In this document: piece by piece, positions 1 to 9,381 of the stretch
Numbering within the stretch: the first letter of the stretch is position 1
How the letters are laid out: each line of letters starts with the position of its first letter
Source: a virus
Direction: 5' to 3' (one strand)
IMG/VR virus record: IMGVR_UViG_3300017719_000240
Coordinates: 1 to 22,359 of that record
DNA: 22,359 nt
The notes under the pieces: generated by a model
Told to the model about the DNA's origin: nothing
What the model saw: the letters and a program-made list of their open reading frames with translations, nothing else
Databases searched by the model: none
Made by a program: the position numbers and the translations under genes

Positions 1-1809
1 AGAATTTAATTTAGCTGCACTATCTTTAAAGAACTTCAACCGTTCAGGAATACCTGCAACCTGAGAGTACTTTCCTGACATACCTTTCCACAGTGAACTA
101 TTAAGTACCTCAGTAGCAGCCTCAAAATCACTATAAGACTGTCTATCAAACTCGATCTTTCCTTGACTTGCGAGACGGTTTTTAAGAAGTGTCCGTGCAG
201 AAGCCCCTTCCTTCCACATAGCCTCAAAGTCACCACCGTAGTAGGTAGAAGCGACAGCTGCTAACTGTTGAAATACAGGATCATCTGTGTCAGTAAGGAC
301 AAACTTACCTGTTTCCTTGTCAATACCAATACCGGGTATTGTCTGTACACGACCTGCTGCAATACGTCCAAAGAGTGCTTGGTTATGTTGTAGTGCAGCA
401 CCCATTTGTGCTCGTAAGTTAGCTGCGATACGACCACTCTCTCCACCAGCTGCCTCAAGGGCTGCAAGACTATTTAGATTGTTGTTAGAAAACAAGCTAT
501 CCATGTACTTAGTAGACTGCTGGTCGTTTTGAGTGAGGGAGTAAGCTAAAGATGTCACACTAGAAGCATAGGCATTGACTGCCTCTGGGGTTGTGAGACC
601 ATTCTTAGGTAAAGATTGAATGACGCCACTGTGATAGGTCATGCTTCTTGCCTGTCTTACCAGATTTCTTTCTGAGAAAGCAGCGGCTACTTCTGGAGGA
701 AATACTACATCAGCTGGAGGGACTGGAACAAGACCGTTATCACCAGATAATGCAGCACCACTAGGGGATACTCCCATCAATTCAAGAACAACTGGGTCTG
801 GGTTCAATGATTTGTAGTCAACTGTCTCTGGCGTGTAGTCAGAAGCTATAGCAGCTTTTAAATCGTCTGTAGCATTCGCTGCAATTTGTGACATAAATCG
901 TGGGTCTTTGAATGCCAATGCTGCAAGAGGGGAGTTACCATCCTTCAAGGCAATCTGAGCCATTAAAGTAGTAGCAGCTTCTGTTGCTCCCTTCATGTCG
1001 TAGTCCTGTAAGGCTTCAAAGGTTGCATCAATTGCGTCCAATCGACCCTTCATTATCTCCCATCTCTCTTGGGCTTCTTGACCAGCTGGCTTCTGGAAAG
1101 CAGGTTGAGATTTAAGAAGTACAAAAGCATCCCTCATCTGTTGTAAGCTACGTATATCGAAGTTGCCGCCAGCTTGTTCAACACGAAGGGCTGCACTTAC
1201 TGTAGCTGTAAAACTGTCAAGTGTCTTGATGTTCTGATCGTAACCAGTATTCCAGTCGATGTTGCCTTGGAGTGTACCCGCATTGGTTGCTACTTGAAAG
1301 GCTGAGTAAGTTTCTACTGCTCGTTGAGCAGCCACTTCATTAGAGATAGTCTCCCCGTTAGCCTTGGCTTTCTCTAGTTCTTGCTGGATGTACCCTGCTT
1401 GGAAGGCCGCAGAGTTTTGATTAAACTGGTCTATCTTAATATCGACTAGAGAAGGTGCTTGCTTAGGGACAAAGAAAATATCTTGTCCGAGCTTTTGAGC
1501 TATTATACTTTTTTGTTGCTCATTCATATTTAAGTTAGCTAAATCAACAGCAACGTCTTGAGAAATAGAATCTAAAGACTCCTTAGCAGCTATGCGTTTA
1601 TCAATATCAATTACTATATTTTTAAAGGCTGCATTATCCCTGTCAGATTGAGTAGCTTTAGTAGGTGTGGTTTGTGCTCTAGCAAAGGAAGCCCCAACAT
1701 CTAACAAACCACCCACAACACCCGCAGCAATTGAGGTGTTAGATACTTGAGCAACTGGTTGAGGTGCGGCGGCTGCACCAGATACATTTTGATCTAGGGT
1801 AAATGGCAT
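1..1809 (-). CDS. Large internal virion protein (3' part outside window), at least 603 aa
   Basis: From ATG 1809 I read every codon to position 1 without a stop: 603 codons, the frame ending exactly at base 1. AAGGAGAAT lies just upstream, over the stop of the 1493-aa gene (GAATAAGATG), so the two are coupled. The product begins MPFTLDQNVSGAAAAPQPVA, followed by a hydrophobic Gly/Val/Ala patch near 27-42 (IAAGVVGGLLDVGASFA), then long helical stretches such as NNAAFQAGYIQQELEK-type and LQDYDMKGATEAATTLMAQI, and Pro-rich VPVPPADVVFPPEVAAAF. This resembles T7 gp15-type internal virion proteins (747 aa), which form the periplasmic ejection tunnel with gp14 and gp16. Family identity is inferred from position, composition and size. 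Confidence 0.8.
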   Translation of the reverse strand, partial: MPFTLDQNVSGAAAAPQPVAQVSNTSIAAGVVGGLLDVGASFARAQTTPTKATQSDRDNAAFKNIVIDIDKRIAAKESLDSISQDVAVDLANLNMNEQQKSIIAQKLGQDIFFVPKQAPSLVDIKIDQFNQNSAAFQAGYIQQELEKAKANGETISNEVAAQRAVETYSAFQVATNAGTLQGNIDWNTGYDQNIKTLDSFTATVSAALRVEQAGGNFDIRSLQQMRDAFVLLKSQPAFQKPAGQEAQERWEIMKGRLDAIDATFEALQDYDMKGATEAATTLMAQIALKDGNSPLAALAFKDPRFMSQIAANATDDLKAAIASDYTPETVDYKSLNPDPVVLELMGVSPSGAALSGDNGLVPVPPADVVFPPEVAAAFSERNLVRQARSMTYHSGVIQSLPKNGLTTPEAVNAYASSVTSLAYSLTQNDQQSTKYMDSLFSNNNLNSLAALEAAGGESGRIAANLRAQMGAALQHNQALFGRIAAGRVQTIPGIGIDKETGKFVLTDTDDPVFQQLAAVASTYYGGDFEAMWKEGASARTLLKNRLASQGKIEFDRQSYSDFEAATEVLNSSLWKGMSGKYSQVAGIPERLKFFKDSAAKLNS

Positions 1810-1810
1810 C

Positions 1811-4800
1811 TTATTCTCCTTGAGCAGCTTGTGCTGTAATTTGTGAACCTGCTGACTGCCCACGAGCACGCCTAACTAAGTCTGTCATAGTGTCTAACCG
1901 TACAACGGCCCTGTATAGTTTGGTTTGGTTCTCTGTTGAGAAGCCACCATCTTCAATAAGGTTAAGAGCATCGTTGTAAAGCTCCTTACCTTCTTTCATT
2001 TTATCAGGTTCTCCAGTAGAAATCAAGGCCAAACCTTTAGATGCCCAAGTATCTATTCGTCTACGGGCATCCTTGAACTTAGCATCCTCTTTGTAGGAGA
2101 TATCTTTAGCATCGTAGAAGTTAAGGACTTTCATAGGGGTAGCACCACCAAAAACAGATGCTACAAGACCTAAACTAACCTCTTCTTCTGAGAAGGAACC
2201 AGCCATACTACGGCGTTTACTACGATACTCCCCAGTTTCAATTAACTCGACTACTTTAGAGTAAAGGTCAATTGTCTTTACCTCCCGCATCATTACCTTG
2301 AAATCTTCATAGGCTACCTGATTATGTCCACCGACCAAAGCTGAGAGAGTATTCCTCAAAGACTTTAGACCTTCCGTACCAATCTGTACTGATGGACCAC
2401 CAAGGGTAGACCAGAGTGGGTCTTCAGCAAATAGTTCTGTGTACTGCTGAACAAGACCACCTAAAGGTGCGATACGTGTGCCTAAGGATACGTCTGTTCC
2501 TACGCCTTGAGACAGTACCCAATCAAACAAGCCAAACTTAACTGCGTTTAATGCAGCTGTAGAGTCTTGATCTTCTGGGTCAATACCTAAAGCTACCATT
2601 GCGGCTGTTACCCGTGGAGGAAAGCCCATACCTCGTGTTCCAAACATAACAGTATTGGTTGCAACCATACGAGCACGTTCTGCTTTAGTAAGATCACGAC
2701 CAATCATTATGTTATCTAGGAAACGGTTGGTGTAGGACATCCACTGTGTAGCTAATCCCAAGATTGGGCCTTCCTGATAGGCACCTTTCTGCCCAGATGT
2801 CATACGGAAACTAAGAACCTGTTCACGGTTTGCTACGTACTGTAATCCTGTTTCACTGAAGACATCATCAGATACTTTTCTAGCACCATGTTCTACGACA
2901 GCAGTAGCAGCGGATGCAATACGTCCGTAAAGTTCACCAATCTTAAAGGGTGTTAGACCTCTTTCCAAAAGTTCGGAGGCTTTTGTCTGGCTGCTATTAA
3001 AAGTATCACCACTGCGTTCCAAAACAGACGTACCGATGATGTCTCTACCTGACTCACGCATGTACCGTACAGTATCTAACAACTCTTGCTTGGTCATACC
3101 AGTGAAACCATTGACATACATAGCATCAATGTCTTTAGCTGCTGCCTTAGGTGTCTTCAACATCAGGTGTGCTATGACTGGAGTAGCAGCCGTAGCCTTT
3201 GCACCAGCCTTAGGAGAGATAGCCATGATCTGTGCAACGTGAGAGGCATTGAGAACCATCTGGTCAGGGTTAAGGAAACCCATCTTTAGGTGAAAAGCAA
3301 AGGCTCTTGCCCTACCAGCTGCACCACCAATCCAGTCCTCAGGTTTTGTCTTCAAACCCTTACCAAAACCAAACACGCCTTCATCATACAGGCTCTGAGC
3401 CATCATAGTAAAAAGTGTATTCTCTTTGTCAGCCCTGTCATGCAGCCCAAGACGCCGTTTGATTACGTCCTGTTGGTCACGCATGTCTGCGTCTACTGAC
3501 TTAGAACCTTTACCACCCTTAATACGTCCAAGACGAATGAAGTCTTCTGGGTTAGAAGGAATAGGTCCATCAAATTCTACGTTACCTAATCTCTTAGCTT
3601 TTAGAACCCAGCCATTGACAGCAGCCTGAGTTGCTTTATAATGAGTGTAACGGTAAGCAGAAGATTGGAACTGTTCTATGATGTTTGTGATAGGGTCTTG
3701 GTTGCCTACACGAGCACCGCCATACTCTAGTAGAGGAGTATCACCACGTTTACGGGACACACGCATAGACTGGTACTCACCTACAGTCATGCCTTGACCT
3801 TCTACGATCTCAGCATCAACCTTTTGATCCCTACGTTTCACCTCAAACTTAGCTGTAAAGGGTTCATCGTGCTTGGTAGCCAGTAACTTCAAGTCCTCAA
3901 AGTTCTTAATTGAACTAGGGTTCCAAGAGTTGTTGGCTACGATAACTGCATTAACACGAGCAAGGTCATCCCCTGAGATACCTAAGTCTTTTATGTGTTT
4001 AATACCTGTAGATTTAAAGATAGGGGATAGTACATCGGCAATGTTGTTAAGTTCTTTAGAAGCCTTTTCAGCATTCTTGGCACTGAATGAACCTATGAGA
4101 GTACGGAAACCTTTTGTAGCTTTCTTACCTCCAGCAAGAACTGGCTCAAACACAGACCCAACAAAGAAGTTAATGGTCTCGTTGTTTCGTGAACCGCCTA
4201 CGTTGTATCCTAGTACATCTGACTTTTGAGGTACACGAGCATCTACAACATCTGTAACATACTGGTAGTTTGTACCGTCAGGAGTTTTGTATGGTTGATC
4301 CAGTTTGTATACAACTCTCTCAGCAGTTTGAGAACCTTTAATACGACCCTGTAATCGGCTGTACACAACGTCATCGTCAGCTGCCTTAGCAATAACACCG
4401 ATACCATCATAGCCTGTATTGATAGTTACTGCCCAACCACCCCGGTTAGTTACATTCTTTAGTATCTCAGTAGCTTTGACATTCCAAGCTGCGTTGTTGA
4501 AGTCAGTAAGAGCACGGTAGGCAGTGAGTTGCTTTTCAGTAGGCATCTTACCAGTAACTTGAAAGAAGTCCATTGTGAACTTCTCTGAACTAGGAGCACC
4601 TCTCTGTGCAGCTAAGTCTACTTCTGCATCACCTTCGATGTTATCACGGTAACGTGTCATTACCTTGTTAACTTCTTCATACTCCTGTTTACTTAGGCTA
4701 CGAATGTCTTTAAAAGACTTGTCAGCAATCTTACTTACACGAGAAACAAGCCCTTCAGCTGCGTTAATCATAAATCCTACACGAGGTCCAACAGTAGTTT

Positions 4801-6292
4801 GACCAGCTGAGAACAATCTAGCTGCTGCCCTTTTAACAAAGCCCTCATCTACTGTTACGTCTTCCAACTCTTTAGCTAGTCGGCTAGTGTCAATACGTTC
4901 CTCATACCGCAAGTACCAGCCACGTTTGTTTTCTTTTAATCCATAACCCTTTTCTAAGTCATCGGCATTACGGCGTACAGGTGTGTAACGAGGATCGAAG
5001 TTAACGGCTTCTTGTGCCTCTTTCTTAGTAGCAAAAGCTGCACCGTTCTCTGACTTACCTAAAATTGCTGAATAGATGAAGTTGTCTGAGTCCTCAGCCC
5101 GTCTACGAGATAACTTTACAAAGGCATTAGTTGAACTAGCCATAAGACGATTAGCTACTTTCTCCGTAGCCTCGTTTAGACTCTCTATTGTAAATGTCTT
5201 ACCAGAGAAAGGAGACTGCATGATGCGTGACATATCGTCAAACAGCATTGATGCCTTGGTTCCCTCAATAACTGTAGCCGAATGAGGTACTGGTGTAGCA
5301 GGATTAGGGTCTAGTGTTGTGGGTCCAGCCTTACCAGATACGGAGCTAGGGGCTTGACCTGTGTTGTGCTGAATAATTGTAGCTTTAGCACCAGCTACGT
5401 CACCCTTAGTGGCTGTCACAACCTCAGATGCTGACTTAGCTTTAAGAACATTCTCTATAGTTTCACGAGTAGAGGCTGAACCTGTGATAAGTTTACGACC
5501 ACCTGTGGTTATTAATCGACCAGCTACCCTAGTAGCGCCAAGAGTAGCAATATCTATTAAAGCTAGAAGTTGATTGAACCCAGCATTCTCGTCAGTACCA
5601 AAGTTATCTACAAGTTCTTGCGCATCCTTCAAACCCTCGTACTCACGAATGTTAAATAGGCCTTTACTCTCTATATTGTCTAGCTCTGTTTCCCAATAGG
5701 TATCAAACTCTTCTGGTTCCATGAACAGTGTGTCAGCATACTCTTTAGACTTTGAAGAGTCATTGCGAATAGCTAACTCAAACACACCGATTGTGAAGTC
5801 TCGTACAGTGTTTAGAGTACCAGCAGCCAACCACTTAAAAGTAGATGGATCATTCTTCTCTAGCCGTTCAGCAATACGCTTGTTAATCAACTCATAGTTA
5901 GTCAACATACGTAGAGTTTCTTGGTTAACCGTATCATCGTCAACCATCATAATACTTGAGAAGATAAACTCACGAGGGGAGACAGCTACCTGCTTACGGT
6001 CCACATGTTCCTGTGCTAAACGGCCAGCCTCTTCTACAGGTACACCCGCATCGTAAAGTGTCTCAAGGAATACGTTAAGGTCAGGGAATTGTTTAGCTAA
6101 TCCCTCGTGTGTCATATCCTCAGAAAGACGAGCCTCTGATATTACAGCAGGGTCAACTTCAAGTAGTAAGGATTGTTCCTCTACTTTTTGTTTTTCAAGA
6201 GGAGAAGTAGGATCGAGAGGTTCTTTCTGCTCTACTTCAGAAACATTTTCCGAATCTGCTAGTAGTTCCTCTAAGGAAACGATGCTATTCAT
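1811..6292 (-). CDS. Large internal virion / DNA ejection protein, 1493 aa
   Basis: By size, position after the gp14-like gene and overall helical character, this is a candidate core or ejectosome protein comparable to T7 gp16 (1318 aa). The first 100 residues are acidic (EELLADSENVSEVEQKEPLD). Residues of about 240-330 include Ala/Thr-rich stretches. The C-terminal third has conserved-looking segments: LKMGFLNPDQMVLNASHVAQ followed by a hydrophobic Ala-rich stretch (near 1045-1085), TQWMSYTNRFLDNIMIGRDL, and GMGFPPRVTAAMVALGID. I do not see the lytic transglycosylase motif that T7 gp16 carries at its N-terminus, nor polymerase motifs. ATG 6292 has TAAGGAAAA upstream that overlaps the stop of the preceding gene. 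Exact function is inferred. Confidence 0.82.
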   Translation of the reverse strand: MNSIVSLEELLADSENVSEVEQKEPLDPTSPLEKQKVEEQSLLLEVDPAVISEARLSEDMTHEGLAKQFPDLNVFLETLYDAGVPVEEAGRLAQEHVDRKQVAVSPREFIFSSIMMVDDDTVNQETLRMLTNYELINKRIAERLEKNDPSTFKWLAAGTLNTVRDFTIGVFELAIRNDSSKSKEYADTLFMEPEEFDTYWETELDNIESKGLFNIREYEGLKDAQELVDNFGTDENAGFNQLLALIDIATLGATRVAGRLITTGGRKLITGSASTRETIENVLKAKSASEVVTATKGDVAGAKATIIQHNTGQAPSSVSGKAGPTTLDPNPATPVPHSATVIEGTKASMLFDDMSRIMQSPFSGKTFTIESLNEATEKVANRLMASSTNAFVKLSRRRAEDSDNFIYSAILGKSENGAAFATKKEAQEAVNFDPRYTPVRRNADDLEKGYGLKENKRGWYLRYEERIDTSRLAKELEDVTVDEGFVKRAAARLFSAGQTTVGPRVGFMINAAEGLVSRVSKIADKSFKDIRSLSKQEYEEVNKVMTRYRDNIEGDAEVDLAAQRGAPSSEKFTMDFFQVTGKMPTEKQLTAYRALTDFNNAAWNVKATEILKNVTNRGGWAVTINTGYDGIGVIAKAADDDVVYSRLQGRIKGSQTAERVVYKLDQPYKTPDGTNYQYVTDVVDARVPQKSDVLGYNVGGSRNNETINFFVGSVFEPVLAGGKKATKGFRTLIGSFSAKNAEKASKELNNIADVLSPIFKSTGIKHIKDLGISGDDLARVNAVIVANNSWNPSSIKNFEDLKLLATKHDEPFTAKFEVKRRDQKVDAEIVEGQGMTVGEYQSMRVSRKRGDTPLLEYGGARVGNQDPITNIIEQFQSSAYRYTHYKATQAAVNGWVLKAKRLGNVEFDGPIPSNPEDFIRLGRIKGGKGSKSVDADMRDQQDVIKRRLGLHDRADKENTLFTMMAQSLYDEGVFGFGKGLKTKPEDWIGGAAGRARAFAFHLKMGFLNPDQMVLNASHVAQIMAISPKAGAKATAATPVIAHLMLKTPKAAAKDIDAMYVNGFTGMTKQELLDTVRYMRESGRDIIGTSVLERSGDTFNSSQTKASELLERGLTPFKIGELYGRIASAATAVVEHGARKVSDDVFSETGLQYVANREQVLSFRMTSGQKGAYQEGPILGLATQWMSYTNRFLDNIMIGRDLTKAERARMVATNTVMFGTRGMGFPPRVTAAMVALGIDPEDQDSTAALNAVKFGLFDWVLSQGVGTDVSLGTRIAPLGGLVQQYTELFAEDPLWSTLGGPSVQIGTEGLKSLRNTLSALVGGHNQVAYEDFKVMMREVKTIDLYSKVVELIETGEYRSKRRSMAGSFSEEEVSLGLVASVFGGATPMKVLNFYDAKDISYKEDAKFKDARRRIDTWASKGLALISTGEPDKMKEGKELYNDALNLIEDGGFSTENQTKLYRAVVRLDTMTDLVRRARGQSAGSQITAQAAQGE

Positions 6293-6301
6293 TTGTTTTC
6301 C

Positions 6302-6820
6302 TTACGGTTGAGTAGGAGTGCTGGGTGCGTTACCTACTGATGTGCTGCTAAAGTCAGCCTGAGAAAAACCCAACTTTGCAATACCAAAACCTAATTTTGA
6401 AATGTCGGAATACTTCTGAGCTTGTGCTTGAAACATACCTATCTCAGAAGTCAAGCCACTCATTTGTGTACCAAAACCTAGCTCTGAACCTAGGGCAGAT
6501 CGACCAGCACCTGTGGCTCCAGCAAGACCTGAGCTTTGTGCTGTACCCGCAGCCTGTGCAGAAGCTCGTGATCGTGCAGAAGCTAAGATATTAGACCGAA
6601 TAGCAGCCCTACGTTGCCTTTTGGCTTGTAACTGTTGAGCACGAGATTGAGCTTCAGCCGCTTTTTGCGCTGCCTTCCCAGATTTAACTGCTCCAGCTAC
6701 TCCTGCAACTGCACCAGCTACAACAATACCTCCAACTACTGTTGCAGCAGCAGTACCTGCTAAAGCTGTTGCTCCAACGCCAGTTAAAATTGCGGCTCCT
6801 ATTGTTGAAAATACAGCCAT
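6302..6820 (-). CDS. Internal virion protein, T7 gp14-like, 172 aa
   Basis: Residues 1-45 form an extremely hydrophobic, Ala/Gly/Val-rich segment (MAVFSTIGAAILTGVGATAL then AGTAAATVVGGIVVAGAVAG), compatible with membrane insertion after ejection. Then comes a helical, Ala/Gln/Arg-rich region (KAAEAQSRAQQLQAKRQRRA) consistent with a coiled coil. A Gly/Ser linker and an amphipathic helix (GTQMSGLTSEIGMFQAQAQK) complete it. T7 gp14 is 196 aa with similar composition and forms the outer-membrane portion of the ejection channel. I infer the same role, but the sequence itself shows only the hydrophobic N-terminus and coiled-coil-like part. AAGGAG lies eight bases before ATG 6820. Confidence 0.82.
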   Translation of the reverse strand: MAVFSTIGAAILTGVGATALAGTAAATVVGGIVVAGAVAGVAGAVKSGKAAQKAAEAQSRAQQLQAKRQRRAAIRSNILASARSRASAQAAGTAQSSGLAGATGAGRSALGSELGFGTQMSGLTSEIGMFQAQAQKYSDISKLGFGIAKLGFSQADFSSTSVGNAPSTPTQP

Positions 6821-6821
6821 T

Positions 6822-7292
6822 TTAAAACTCCTTCATGTACTGGGTTTCAGCTTTAGTGTAACCCTTTTTTTCGTATATCTCTGATAAGTCTGTTATATTC
6901 TCAAGGTAGGTCATACCAACGTACTTCACACCCTTCGACAAAGCCCACTCTTCGTATGCTTTCATAAGCCTGAAACCTGCCGTGCTGTTCCTGTACTCTT
7001 TACTGACGAACCAAGCTACCTCTGTTGAAATCTTTTCTGAAGAGAAAAAAGGTTCTGCGTACATTCCACATATGAAACCAACTACCTCATCTTCTCGTTC
7101 AGCAACAAGAGTAACAAAGTTCTCTAAAGGTATTGTTTGTACAAAGACTTGTTGTGTTTTCTTTGCGTCCCAAGAGTAAGGTACTTTAGACTCTTTGTGA
7201 AATTGTTTGAAGAGGATTAAGCAGTCCAGTGCATCTTCTTCTGTAGCTTCTCTAATGTTAATAGGTGTTGTTTTTACCACCAAGTACCTCAT
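6822..7292 (-). CDS. GNAT-fold acetyltransferase-like protein in the T7 gene 13 position, 156 aa
   Basis: The fold is clear from order and motifs: the opening strand INIREATEEDALDCLILF, then FVTLVAEREDEVVGFICGMY (beta strands 2-4), EVAWFVSKEYRNSTAGFRLM (motif A region, residues 91-110), and LSEIYEKKGYTKAETQYMKE (motif B). The cofactor loop normally reads R/Q-x-x-G-x-G/A. Here it is RNSTAG (101-106), with Thr at the first glycine, so acetyl-CoA binding may be weakened. The gene lies between gp12-like and gp14-like genes, where T7 has gene 13, whose family belongs to the same fold clan to my recollection. It may be structural rather than catalytic. Start: ATG 7292 overlaps the preceding gene by 35 bases and has only a close AGGA. 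GTG 7280 with GAGGT five bases upstream is a good alternative (152 aa). Confidence 0.82.
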   Translation of the reverse strand: MRYLVVKTTPINIREATEEDALDCLILFKQFHKESKVPYSWDAKKTQQVFVQTIPLENFVTLVAEREDEVVGFICGMYAEPFFSSEKISTEVAWFVSKEYRNSTAGFRLMKAYEEWALSKGVKYVGMTYLENITDLSEIYEKKGYTKAETQYMKEF

Positions 7293-9381
7293 ATCCTACT
7301 AGGTGAAAGTCTTTACCTGTTGCACTCTCGAACCTAAGTTTCATTGAACGACCACGACCACGTACCTTAGACTTAGTAACAACTGTATCTGAAGGATAGT
7401 TAATAGACCCTAGATCGTCTGGGTCTACTATCGGGACATCCTTTAATTTGTATATTTCTCTTGGAGTAGAGTTTGTTTTATTAAGGTTCCAAGACACAGA
7501 CATCAAACAACTAGAGGGATTGATAAACTCGTATCCTGCTCCACTCGCTGTGTAACCGTCTTCAGTTACTCGCATGTACGTTGTGATGTAAGGAGCAGTC
7601 TTGAATGTTGTCATGTCACCCATGAAATCGTAACCTGCTTCAGCATAACTCTTGTAGTCTGCTTCACCCCAATCAAGGTAGCTGTCACCACGGAATGTAG
7701 CAAAGGTCATCTTACCTGTTACACCATCTCGTACAAGAACTTTGATCTCACTGTCACCCTGTAAGTAGTCTCTGTAAAGAGTAGCTACTACATCGTCTGA
7801 TCCATTAACTATAGTATCGGAACCATTTACAACCTGAGTTTCCGTAAATGTAGAACCAAGACCTGCGTAGTAAGAAGTGCCAATTATGTAGCTAGTATCT
7901 GAATCCTGATCCTCTACTCTCCAAGGATAGAAAGCCTGTAGAGATAAGTCCATAATTAAAATATTATTATACTTGTAATCTATAATCTCATCGTTATCTG
8001 GATAAAACCAGAATACACGTTGATTAATTCTATCAAACTCTACATGTATCTGAGCTTTCTTTTCGTTAGCAATACTATCCCAAAAGGTCTGAATAGTAGA
8101 TAAAGAAAGGTTCTGTGCTCTAGGTACGTTTAGGCTCTCACTTTGTTGAATAGCATGGATACCTGTCTTACTCCACCAAACAGGTAAACCGTCAGCAACT
8201 GTAAAGGTATTCTCATTAGATAGGCCGACATCACTAATGCGAGTAATGGCGTACTCTGTGGCACGGAACACGTTGTCAACACCAGCAACAGCCCACACAC
8301 CGTTCTCAGCAAACACTAAGAGAGATGCCCCGATAACGTGGAGCTTTCGGATATTGTGTGCGTCAGGAATATTTACTACACCACCGTCAGTATCCAGCAG
8401 GTCACTGATGATCTCTGAGGTAGGGTCATACACCTGATAGCAGTTACCTACATCTACAAGCCTCTCTGTAAGTCTGGAGAAGTAAACCTTACCACCATTC
8501 TCAGCTGAGTCAATACCAGAATAAAATACACGACCTGCGTAGGCTGCTACTGTACGGAACCGTCCTGTCTCTACTACTGTTGTAAGTCCACTACGTACTT
8601 TGTTAAATACATCTAATACAAAGTGACCATTGGCAGCAAGAGATGAACCAGAATAGATTTCTTCCCAGTCTGTTTGATTGAAGACTCCATTAGCATCCTT
8701 ACCAGCATACCAAGCGTGAGTTAATGGAAGGGTGTAAATAGAAGGACCGCCGCCTTGGCCCCAACCTACGTTCTTAGCATCGTACTGTCGTCTGACAGAA
8801 GCGCCAGCATCAGCGGAAAAGTACTCACTTGTTACTTCGAGGTCTGTTCCTTGCCACTCAAAGTCACGTTCTTTAAAGTTGATAGCTGTGGAAGAAAAGG
8901 CTTGAGAAGACGTATTAAAACTAACGTAGAAGGTATTGACTGCTGGTGAAGCAACGATCAAAGCTCCGTTAAGGGCAGTGACTTGTATACGGTTTTCGGA
9001 AGGGGAGAGGTTATTGTTTGCTGAGTGAGTGTTTAAGTCTATTGTACCTGAGTACTTGTTAGCTGACAAAGGATCAGTAGACTTCTCATAGAAGTAAAGT
9101 ATGTTGTTAACTTGTACTACTAGAAACTCTAGGTTAGGCTGACCAGCTACGTTGTACCAGTCCAGTGTCTGTACTAAAGCACCTTGTGGAACTGTTACAT
9201 CAGAAAGAACAAAGTTTTCTTCTAATGTAAGAGCCTTACGTCTACGCCGTGTACCGTCACGTTCAAGAGCACAGTTAAGCTCATCCACTGACGCATTCTC
9301 AGGGAACGTAAGCTCAGAGGCCTCAGTGATGAGACCTTTAACAAAGGTGTTAACCGTTCTCTGGATCAGGCTCTGCGGCAT
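7258..9381 (-). CDS. Tail tubular protein B-like (T7 gp12-like nozzle) protein, 707 aa
   Basis: Probably the long beta-rich protein forming the tail nozzle beneath the adaptor ring. It begins MPQSLIQRTVNTFVKGLITE then ASELTFPENASVDELNCALE with GTRRRRKALTLEENF, a start I know from podovirus nozzle proteins, where NTFVKGLITEAS and FPENAS-DE-N are conserved. The rest is almost all beta-type, with a central KLHVIGASLLVFAENGVWAV and DGLPVWWSKTGIHAI resembling beta-propeller or repeat strands, and VFWFYPDNDEI. Length is close to that of T7 gp12 (about 790). ATG 9381 has AAAGGAAAAG upstream and overlaps the end of the 105-aa gene. The end overlaps the GNAT start by 35 bases. Confidence 0.85.
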   Translation of the reverse strand: MPQSLIQRTVNTFVKGLITEASELTFPENASVDELNCALERDGTRRRRKALTLEENFVLSDVTVPQGALVQTLDWYNVAGQPNLEFLVVQVNNILYFYEKSTDPLSANKYSGTIDLNTHSANNNLSPSENRIQVTALNGALIVASPAVNTFYVSFNTSSQAFSSTAINFKERDFEWQGTDLEVTSEYFSADAGASVRRQYDAKNVGWGQGGGPSIYTLPLTHAWYAGKDANGVFNQTDWEEIYSGSSLAANGHFVLDVFNKVRSGLTTVVETGRFRTVAAYAGRVFYSGIDSAENGGKVYFSRLTERLVDVGNCYQVYDPTSEIISDLLDTDGGVVNIPDAHNIRKLHVIGASLLVFAENGVWAVAGVDNVFRATEYAITRISDVGLSNENTFTVADGLPVWWSKTGIHAIQQSESLNVPRAQNLSLSTIQTFWDSIANEKKAQIHVEFDRINQRVFWFYPDNDEIIDYKYNNILIMDLSLQAFYPWRVEDQDSDTSYIIGTSYYAGLGSTFTETQVVNGSDTIVNGSDDVVATLYRDYLQGDSEIKVLVRDGVTGKMTFATFRGDSYLDWGEADYKSYAEAGYDFMGDMTTFKTAPYITTYMRVTEDGYTASGAGYEFINPSSCLMSVSWNLNKTNSTPREIYKLKDVPIVDPDDLGSINYPSDTVVTKSKVRGRGRSMKLRFESATGKDFHLVGYEVLGGKNNTY

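Noticed and set aside
3873-4229. A 118-codon plus-strand frame opposite the 1493-aa gene
   Set aside because: Antisense shadow without a ribosome binding site or recognisable product.
7950-7990. AT-rich stretch with TATAAT-like hexamers inside the tail nozzle gene
   Set aside because: No -35 element at a suitable distance, and the stretch is explained by coding for Ile/Asn/Tyr-rich residues.
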